Shown: positions 1-5,030 of the stretch, one piece after another
Layout: the number at the start of each line of letters is the position of its first letter
Numbering within the stretch: the stretch's first letter is position 1
Assembly (NCBI GenBank): GCA_024763185.1
Contig: JANTFY010000190.1
Span: 1-5,030 of the forward strand
Reading direction: 5' to 3'
DNA from: Gammaproteobacteria bacterium
GTDB lineage: Bacteria > Pseudomonadota > Gammaproteobacteria > GCA-001735895
DNA length: 5,030 bases
Position numbers and translations under genes: made by a program
Notes under the pieces: model-generated
What the model was told of the DNA's origin: nothing
Seen by the model: only the letters and a program-made list of their open reading frames with translations
Database searches by the model: none

Positions 1-207
1 CTGGCCGCGCAACACATCAGTATTGCCGACATTGCAGTCTTTCCATTTATCCGCCAGTTTGCCATGGTGGACCAGGCCTGGTTTGATCAGGCGCCTTACC
101 CACAATTACAACACTGGCTTAACTCCATGCTGGCCAATGACTGGTTTATTGATGCCTTTCAAAAACACGAAATATGGACATCGGGCAGCGAAGATATTTA
201 TCTGTAA
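1..207 (+). CDS. Glutathione S-transferase-like protein, C-terminal end (partial, start is left of window)
   Basis: Frame 1 is open from the first base to the TAA at 205-207 and encodes the last 68 residues of a protein. The segment ADIAVFPFIRQFA, followed by VDQAWF, PYPQLQHWL and a final tryptophan-containing tail, matches the C-terminal all-helical domain of bacterial glutathione S-transferases (COG0625). There the N-capping-box-like 'S.ADIA.FPF.RQF' helix is a folding hallmark. Family members are usually just over 200 residues, so about two thirds is missing, including the thioredoxin-like glutathione-binding domain. The substrate therefore cannot be inferred. The product is expected to be a soluble cytoplasmic enzyme acting in detoxification or redox metabolism. 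The gene is co-oriented with the next one but separated by 196 bp with its own promoter-like signals, so an operon is unlikely. The family call is fairly secure; the exact subfamily is not. Confidence 0.8.
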   Translation: MAAQHISIADIAVFPFIRQFAMVDQAWFDQAPYPQLQHWLNSMLANDWFIDAFQKHEIWTSGSEDIYL

Positions 208-230
208 AGTCTTATTTGAAGAATGCTGAC

Positions 231-255
231 AAGCCCTGCCGAGCTGGCATGGCTT
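231..255 (+). terminator. Possible weak transcription terminator hairpin after the GST-like gene
   Basis: The arms aagccctgcc (231-240) and ggcatggctt (246-255) pair over ten positions with one mismatch (C236/T250), around a five-base loop gagct. The hairpin starts 24 bp after the GST-like stop codon. It is not followed directly by a T tract: aatattcccc intervenes before a short tttt at 267-270. It is therefore a poor intrinsic terminator by the classical definition, and could instead be an mRNA 3'-end stabilising stem. Confidence 0.4.
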
Positions 256-307
256 AATATTCCCCGTTTTCAGGTAAAGCGCTTATGTTTTAGTAACGGC
301 TTTTGCA

Positions 308-325
308 ACATGATTTGTATCATGT
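308..325. promoter_or_regulatory. FNR/Dnr-like palindromic operator
   Basis: The 18-bp sequence acatgat-ttgt-atcatgt is a perfect inverted repeat with 7-bp arms and a 4-bp spacer. Its core ATGAT-N4-ATCAT (310-323) differs from the FNR/Anr/Dnr consensus TTGAT-N4-ATCAA only at the outermost base of each half site, so it keeps TGAT-N4-ATCA with the right spacing. Its centre (316.5) lies about 60 bp upstream of the predicted transcription start near 376. FNR/CRP-family class I activators typically bind around -61.5. The inference is activation of the 404-2839 gene by an oxygen- or NO-sensing Crp/Fnr regulator. No regulator gene is visible in the window, and another dimeric regulator could bind instead. 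Confidence 0.5.
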
Positions 326-391
326 CTAAAGTCGTTTCAATTCGTTGATATGCTGCATGATGCTATAGTGTGCCCATACTAACGACTTCAG
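326..391. repeat. 11-bp imperfect inverted repeat enclosing the promoter
   Basis: The left arm ctaaagtcgtt (326-336) and right arm aacgacttcag (381-391) are reverse complements at 10 of 11 positions, separated by 44 bp. The left arm directly abuts the FNR-like palindrome. The right arm falls in the predicted 5' untranslated region just before the ribosome binding site. The predicted -10 element lies between the arms. The pair could be two half-sites or operators for a looping regulator, or chance. Confidence 0.35.
361..369 (+). promoter_or_regulatory. Extended -10 promoter for the membrane spermidine-synthase-like gene
   Basis: TGC-TATAGT at 361-369 matches the extended -10 form TGn-TATAAT with one mismatch in the hexamer. 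There is no good -35 at 16-18 bp: the 17-bp-spaced hexamer at 341-346 is ttcgtt, and the better-looking ttgata at 345-350 is only 13 bp away. An extended -10 with a poor -35 fits a promoter that relies on an upstream activator such as the one proposed for 308-325. The start would be near A376, leaving a leader of about 28 nt before the ATG at 404. Confidence 0.5.
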
Positions 392-395
392 AGGT
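390..395 (+). promoter_or_regulatory. Ribosome binding site for the gene starting at 404
   Basis: AGAGGT at 390-395 is a good Shine-Dalgarno-like sequence about 8-9 bases before the ATG at 404. It supports this ATG as the real start. The protein then begins with a short basic stretch (MAIRYKY) followed at once by a membrane helix, as expected for an intact N terminus. Confidence 0.6.
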
Positions 396-403
396 TTGCT
401 CTG

Positions 404-2839
404 ATGGCGATACGTTATAAGTATCTGTCAGTTTATGGCTCTGTATTCCTGTTATCAGCCTGTGCGCTGGCGTATGAGATTCTGCTCATGCGTTTGTTTT
501 CCATTATTCACTGGCACCACTTTGCCTACCTGGTCATTGGCCTGGCCTTACTCGGTTACGGGGTGAGCGGTACGCTGGTCAGCCTGTTGCAACGGCTACT
601 TGTAAAACAGTTTAATCTGTTTTATCCGTTATCCATCCTGCTGTTTGCAGGCTCCAGCCTGCTCTGTTTCAAACTGGCCCAGCAGATTCCGTTTAATGCG
701 GAAGTCATTTTGTGGGACCCGCAGCAAATCTGGTATCTGGTCGCGCTTTTTCTATTGCTGGCCATCCCTTTTTTCTTTGCGGCCACCGCGATCTGTCTGG
801 CCTTTATGGGCTTGCAGCAATCTACGGCCCAGATCTATGCGGCTGATCTGGTTGGTGCCGGCGCGGGCAGCGTGTTGATCATCGTGCTGTTATTCTGGTT
901 GTTTGCGCAACAGATATTACTGCTCATCAGTATTGTTGCTTTACTGGCCGTGGTCATCGCGCTGCTCCCGGTTCAGGGGGCATTGCGCTATACAGGGTTC
1001 GGGATCGTGTTGTTGGCAGGTGCCTGGGTTTTCAATGCCGGTCTCTCACTGGAGCTTAAGATGTCACCCTATAAAGCGCTGAGCCAGGCCCTGCAGGTTA
1101 CGGGCGCCAAGGTTGTCGAACAGCGCTCCAGTCCTCTCGGCTTGCTTACTGTGGTCGAAAATGACTCTGTCCCTTTTAGGTATGCGCCGGGTCTCAGCCT
1201 GAACGCGGTGCAGAAAACTGTACCCCAACTGGCCTTGTTTACCGACGCGGATGGCATGACTGTCATCTCAAAATTTCCGTCGCGACGCCAACAGTTGTCA
1301 TACCTGGATTTCATGACATCAGCGCTGCCTTATCATCTGTCGGATATCAAGTCGGTGCTTATCGCGGCCGGAGGCGGTGGCAGTGATGTGTTGCAGGCCT
1401 TGTACCACGATATACCCGCCATTGATGTGCTGGAATTGAATCCGCAGCTCATTGAGCTGGTGGATGAAAATTTTGGCCTTTACAGCGGCTCACTTTACAG
1501 TCAGAAAAATATTGCAACGCATGTGGAAGACGTGCGTGATTTTTTGCAAGGCGCAAAGCAAAAGTTTCAGCTGATCCAGATGACATTGATCGATTCGGCG
1601 AGTGTCTCTTCATCCGGTTTGCATGCACTCAATGAAAGCTATCTTTATACCACCCAGGCCCTGCAGCTTTACCTCGATCGTTTACAGCCAGGCGGATACC
1701 TGTCGTTAACCCGCTGGATAAGCCTTCCACCGAGGGATACGCTCAAGCTGTTAAACAGCGCGGTGCAAACCTTACGTGCTGACGGTATAGAGGATGCCGC
1801 AAGGCGCATGGTGTTGATTCGTAGCTGGCAGACCAGCACGCTGCTGATAAAAAACGGTTTTTTCCAGGGCGATGAGATCGAGCATCTGTTGCAATTCGCG
1901 CGCCAACGTTCCTTTGATGTGGCCTGGTTTCCCGGTATCGAGCGAGAGCAGGTGAATCGCTATAACCGTCTGGCTTCCCCGATTTTTTTTACGGCCGCGC
2001 AGCAAATCCTTTCGGGTAATAGCGATTTTATAAACAACTATAAATTTGACCTCATGCCCGCAACCGATGACCGGCCTTTTTTTCATTTTTATTTTAAATG
2101 GCAAACCTTCAGGGAATTATTCAAATTGCGCGAACAGGGCGGCATGCCTTTAATGGAGTGGGGTTACCTGATCCTGATAGCGACTTTGCTGGTGTCAGTG
2201 CTGGTCAGTGTGTTGCTGATCCTGATTCCGCTGTGGGTATTTAATAACCGGGGTGCAAGGTTTGATCCAGGGCTCAGGCAACGTGATGTGGTTTTATATT
2301 TTTTTTCCATCGGACTTGCCTTTTTAATGATAGAGATCGCCTTCATGCAGAAGTTTATTCTGTTTTTGCGTCATCCCATTTATTCCATAGCGGTGACCTT
2401 GACCGCATTCCTGGTGTTTGCCGGTAGTGGCAGTCATGTGTCACAGGAGCTGGCCAGGCATTTTGGCAAACAGCGCCTGTTAGAGATCAGTTGCCTGGGT
2501 CTATTATTTATCGGGCTGCTTTACCTGTTTATGCTGGGTAGCGTGTTTGAAACCTTTTCCGATCAAAGCCTGCTTGTGCGTGGCATGATCTCGATGGTGC
2601 TGATTGCGCCCCTGGCCTTTTTCATGGGTATGCCATTTCCGCTGGCGCTTTCCAACCTGGCTGAACATGCCGAGGGCTATATACCCTGGGCCTGGGGTAT
2701 TAATGGTTGTGCTTCGGTGATCAGTGCTTCGCTGGCAACCCTGTTGGCAATCCATTTCGGATTTAACAGCGTCATCCTGTTGGCTTTGTTGTTGTATTTA
2801 TTCGCGGTTTGGTTTTTTCCCAGGGTGAAAACAGCTTGA
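404..2839 (+). CDS. Polytopic membrane protein with a spermidine-synthase-like (SAM-binding-fold) domain
   Basis: The product has 811 residues and appears complete. Residues 8-215 form about seven membrane helices (near 8-28, 38-63, 70-92, 108-135, 145-167, 170-190 and 197-215), including a DLVGAGAGS motif (148-156) seen in this family. Residues about 216-580 are soluble and contain a Rossmann region at 317-437: glycine loop AAGGGGSD (321-328), acidic strand end DVLELNP (E344), EDVRDF (D376), then QMTLIDS (392-398) and PGGYLSLTRW (429-438). ATDDRPFF (553-560) ends the soluble part. Residues 586-805 hold about seven more helices, with GMPFPLAL (742-749) and PWAWGINGCASV (761-772). This architecture is that of the large membrane-bound 'spermine/spermidine synthase domain' proteins, whose substrates are mostly unknown. 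By manual alignment, two acidic residues needed for aminopropyl transfer are absent (G325 and T394), while D397 is kept, so true polyamine synthesis is doubtful. A class I-like FNR box and an extended -10 lie upstream; the next gene is convergent. Family is secure, function unknown. Confidence 0.85.
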   Translation: MAIRYKYLSVYGSVFLLSACALAYEILLMRLFSIIHWHHFAYLVIGLALLGYGVSGTLVSLLQRLLVKQFNLFYPLSILLFAGSSLLCFKLAQQIPFNAEVILWDPQQIWYLVALFLLLAIPFFFAATAICLAFMGLQQSTAQIYAADLVGAGAGSVLIIVLLFWLFAQQILLLISIVALLAVVIALLPVQGALRYTGFGIVLLAGAWVFNAGLSLELKMSPYKALSQALQVTGAKVVEQRSSPLGLLTVVENDSVPFRYAPGLSLNAVQKTVPQLALFTDADGMTVISKFPSRRQQLSYLDFMTSALPYHLSDIKSVLIAAGGGGSDVLQALYHDIPAIDVLELNPQLIELVDENFGLYSGSLYSQKNIATHVEDVRDFLQGAKQKFQLIQMTLIDSASVSSSGLHALNESYLYTTQALQLYLDRLQPGGYLSLTRWISLPPRDTLKLLNSAVQTLRADGIEDAARRMVLIRSWQTSTLLIKNGFFQGDEIEHLLQFARQRSFDVAWFPGIEREQVNRYNRLASPIFFTAAQQILSGNSDFINNYKFDLMPATDDRPFFHFYFKWQTFRELFKLREQGGMPLMEWGYLILIATLLVSVLVSVLLILIPLWVFNNRGARFDPGLRQRDVVLYFFSIGLAFLMIEIAFMQKFILFLRHPIYSIAVTLTAFLVFAGSGSHVSQELARHFGKQRLLEISCLGLLFIGLLYLFMLGSVFETFSDQSLLVRGMISMVLIAPLAFFMGMPFPLALSNLAEHAEGYIPWAWGINGCASVISASLATLLAIHFGFNSVILLALLLYLFAVWFFPRVKTA

Positions 2840-2872
2840 TATTATGTTTTAAAATTCTAATCCCGTCCGGGA
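2840..2872 (-). terminator. Weak terminator candidate at the convergent junction
   Basis: The junction between the two convergent genes is only 17 bp and AT-rich (it includes ttttaaaa). A small inverted repeat tcccg-tc-cggga (2861-2872) lies inside the last codons of the minus-strand gene. On that strand it is followed by ttagaattttaaaac, which is a weak T-rich tail. The stem is short and the loop is at the limit of what can form, so this is a tentative call. No better terminator for either gene is visible in the gap. Confidence 0.2.
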
Positions 2873-5030
2873 ATGGTCAAATCCGAATGGGTTTCTTCAT
2901 GGCGTTCCCAGAATTCGATAAAGCTTTTTTCATTCAGCGGACGGCTGTATAAGTAACCCTGTGCCTGGTCACAGTTCTGTGCTGACAGATATTCGGCCTG
3001 TGCCTTGGTTTCCACCCCTTCGGCAATAACGGTCAGGTCCAGGCTTTGGCCCAGTGCGATGATGGCACTGATGATGGCCTGGTCATTGCTGTCTTGCTGT
3101 ATGTCCCTGACAAATGAGGCATCAATTTTTAATTTGCTGATGGGAAACTGTTTAAGATAGCTGAGCGAGGAATAACCGGTGCCAAAGTCATCAATGGCGA
3201 TACTGATCCCTTGGTCCCGGATTTTCTGAAGTGCCTCCCTGGATTTTTCAGGCCGCTCGACCAAAAAGCCCTCGGTGATTTCAATCTCAAGATTTGATGG
3301 CTTGCAATGGTGATTATCCAGTGCATGGTTTATGGATTCAGTGAGTGAATTGTGCGACAGTTGTCGGCCCGAAATATTGACTGCCAGGCGCAGATCGTTT
3401 CTGCCTTGTGATTCCCATTGCTCCAACAGTTTGCAGGCGGTCTGTATAACCCAATCGCCGATCTGGATGATCTGCCCGGTTTCTTCAGCGATGTCGATAA
3501 ACACAGCCGGGGCGATCAGGCCCTGTTTGGGGTGGTTCCAGCGGATCAGGGCCTCGGCGCCAACCAGTTGTCCACTGTTGAAATCGATCTGTGGCTGGAA
3601 ATGTAATTCAAACTCTTCGTTGGTAATGGCCGAACGTAAATCGGCTTCCATGGTGATTCTGGCGCGCGCGCGTTCGGTCATGTCCTGGTCATAAAAGCGG
3701 AACGTATTGCGTCCTTCTGATTTTGAGCGGTACATGGCGGCATCCGCGTTTCGCAACAAGTCCTCGCTGTTGTTGCCATCGGTGGGATAGATACTGATGC
3801 CGATACTGGTGGTTATGGTCAGCGTCTGGTCCTTGATGTGAAAGGGGTATTCGAATTCCCGGATAATTTTTTTGGCGAGGCGGTTGGCCGAAAGCGAATC
3901 GTCCAGGTCAATCATGAGGATGGTAAATTCATCGCCACCCAGGCGTGCCACCGTATCTTCTTCGCGTACACATTTCAGAAGTCTTTGCGCGGCAGCTTTT
4001 AGCAGTTCGTCGCCAATGCTGTGGCCGAGGCTGTCATTGATATCCTTGAAATGATCAAGGTCGATAAAAAAGACGGCCAGCTTTTTGTTATTACGGTCTA
4101 CAATTTTACGCGCAAGATTGAGACGATCGATCAACAACAGGCGATTGGGCAGGTTGGTTAGGGGGTCATGGTGAGCCAGGTGTTTAAGGCTTTCTTTTTG
4201 ATCAAGCAGAATTTGTTCGGTCTTCTTTTGTTCGGTGATGTCACGGCTCACGCCGAGTACGCCCAGCGTACTGTCATCACTGTCATACAAGGGGGTTTTC
4301 AGGGTGCTGAGTAACACCTTTTGACCATTGGGATAGGTGACCCACTCCTCGTTGATGCGTGTTTCCCTGGCATCGAGCATGGCCCGGTCCATTTCGCGGA
4401 AAAAATCGCCGACTTCCTGGCCAAAAATCTCGATATCGTTTTTTCCGATAATTTCGTTGGTGTCCAATCCTGTAAATTTGGAAAAGGCCCGGTTGCTGCC
4501 GATATAACGCCCATCCTGGTGTTTGTAGTCCTTGTAGAAAATCAAATCGGGTGTGGCGTCAATGACGGAGCGAATCAAGCGATATTGAACCTGGGTCATG
4601 TCTTCGACTTTTTTACGTACTTCAATTTCGTCCTTGAGTTCCTGGGTTCGTTGCTGAATCACCTGCTGACGCTGCTCGACTTCTTCATTCAGTTGTTCGA
4701 CCAGGGCCTGGTTTTCCGAGGCAAGAATGATGTGGCTGACAAACTGGCGATTGGTATTGCGCGCAAACAGGGTCAGCATGGTGATGAAAACCAGTAACGA
4801 AAGGGAAATTATAGTAAACGCCATGTCACCGGGCATAAATAACATGCACATCATGACCAGGGCCTGTGGGTAGCTATAGGCGACAAAAGCCGGCAAATGA
4901 ATGGACAGGATGGCCACCGAAGAGCTGGTTACGCCAAAGAACAACATGAACAGGGCAATGAGAACAACCTGGTTGCTCAAGTCGTTTAAAAACAGGTAGA
5001 TCAGGCTCCAGCCAATGCCAACAATAAAAG
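2857..5030 (-). CDS. Membrane-anchored PAS-GGDEF-EAL cyclic-di-GMP synthase/phosphodiesterase (5' end beyond window)
   Basis: The frame is open from the right edge to TAG at 2857-2859. A TTG at 4980 could be read as the start, but the frame continues upstream without a stop as another hydrophobic segment (GIGWSLIYLFL), so the gene begins outside the window. Counting the TTG codon as residue 1: membrane helices near 5-26, 29-48 and 53-73; a coiled coil at about 85-128; a PAS domain at about 130-250 ending in GVSRDITEQ; GGDEF at about 265-428; EAL at about 440-690. The GGDEF signature is intact (348-352), and an inhibitory-site RxxD (R339-D342) lies exactly five residues before it. EAL residues are all present: E476, N535, E567, E570, D597, D598, K618, E654, E657 and Q674. 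Both synthesis and hydrolysis of cyclic-di-GMP are therefore possible, with PAS and membrane input deciding the balance. Such proteins usually govern motility versus biofilm. The sensed signal is unknown; no haem- or flavin-binding residue could be assigned in the PAS domain. Confidence 0.92.
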   Translation of the reverse strand, partial: FIVGIGWSLIYLFLNDLSNQVVLIALFMLFFGVTSSSVAILSIHLPAFVAYSYPQALVMMCMLFMPGDMAFTIISLSLLVFITMLTLFARNTNRQFVSHIILASENQALVEQLNEEVEQRQQVIQQRTQELKDEIEVRKKVEDMTQVQYRLIRSVIDATPDLIFYKDYKHQDGRYIGSNRAFSKFTGLDTNEIIGKNDIEIFGQEVGDFFREMDRAMLDARETRINEEWVTYPNGQKVLLSTLKTPLYDSDDSTLGVLGVSRDITEQKKTEQILLDQKESLKHLAHHDPLTNLPNRLLLIDRLNLARKIVDRNNKKLAVFFIDLDHFKDINDSLGHSIGDELLKAAAQRLLKCVREEDTVARLGGDEFTILMIDLDDSLSANRLAKKIIREFEYPFHIKDQTLTITTSIGISIYPTDGNNSEDLLRNADAAMYRSKSEGRNTFRFYDQDMTERARARITMEADLRSAITNEEFELHFQPQIDFNSGQLVGAEALIRWNHPKQGLIAPAVFIDIAEETGQIIQIGDWVIQTACKLLEQWESQGRNDLRLAVNISGRQLSHNSLTESINHALDNHHCKPSNLEIEITEGFLVERPEKSREALQKIRDQGISIAIDDFGTGYSSLSYLKQFPISKLKIDASFVRDIQQDSNDQAIISAIIALGQSLDLTVIAEGVETKAQAEYLSAQNCDQAQGYLYSRPLNEKSFIEFWERHEETHSDLTIPGRD

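Noticed and set aside
23..229. 68-residue open frame on the + strand overlapping the GST-like tail
   Set aside because: It is a frame-shifted shadow of the frame-1 GST-like segment, whose residues match a known family up to the TAA at 205-207; the shadow protein has no family resemblance.
355..363. Small perfect palindrome gcat-g-atgc just before the -10
   Set aside because: Four-base arms are too short to claim an operator, and the site overlaps the extended -10 element, which explains part of it.
345..369. Standard sigma-70 promoter using ttgata (345-350) as -35 and tatagt (364-369) as -10
   Set aside because: The spacer would be 13 bp, too short for a normal sigma-70 promoter; an extended -10 with a poor -35 explains the sequence better.
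4321..4797. 158-residue + strand open frame antisense to the PAS and coiled-coil region of the cyclic-di-GMP gene
   Set aside because: It lies entirely opposite a well-conserved coding region, shows no recognisable domain and has no evident promoter or ribosome binding site. Such long antisense frames are common opposite genes.
1..5030. A defence system, mobile element, CRISPR array or novel multi-gene cassette
   Set aside because: No repeats of the right kind, integrase, transposase, attachment site, toxin-antitoxin pair or effector domains were seen. Nearly all the sequence is covered by three genes of recognisable housekeeping or signalling families.

Overview
The window reads as an ordinary piece of chromosome from a Gram-negative proteobacterium, most likely a gammaproteobacterium. 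The grounds are protein style (a glutathione S-transferase tail, a multi-domain PAS-GGDEF-EAL protein, and an FNR/Dnr-type palindrome in front of a gene) and a moderate, roughly even GC content. Genus cannot be named from this sequence. There are no tRNA, rRNA, CRISPR, insertion-sequence or phage signals, and coding density is high.

Layout: (1) 1-207, + strand, the last 68 codons of a glutathione S-transferase-like gene that begins left of the window. (2) 208-403, the only non-coding gap of note. It holds a weak hairpin after the first gene, an 18-bp perfect palindrome resembling an FNR/Dnr box, an 11-bp imperfect inverted repeat that encloses an extended -10 promoter, and a ribosome binding site. 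(3) 404-2839, + strand, an 811-residue polytopic membrane protein with a spermidine-synthase-like Rossmann domain between two membrane blocks. (4) 2840-2856, a 17-bp AT-rich convergent junction. (5) 2857 to the right edge, - strand, a membrane-anchored PAS-GGDEF-EAL cyclic-di-GMP enzyme whose 5' end lies outside the window.

The three genes do not form an evident pathway: the first two are co-oriented but separated by a likely promoter, and the third is convergent. The parts most worth a second look are the membrane spermidine-synthase-like protein and its upstream region. By manual alignment its Rossmann domain keeps nucleoside-binding acidic residues but lacks two of the acidic residues needed for aminopropyl transfer, and positive-inside reading of its loops places this domain on the periplasmic side. 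The FNR-like palindrome lies about 60 bp upstream of the predicted transcription start, close to the class I activator position, suggesting control by oxygen or nitric oxide. I see no convincing novel multi-gene system here.
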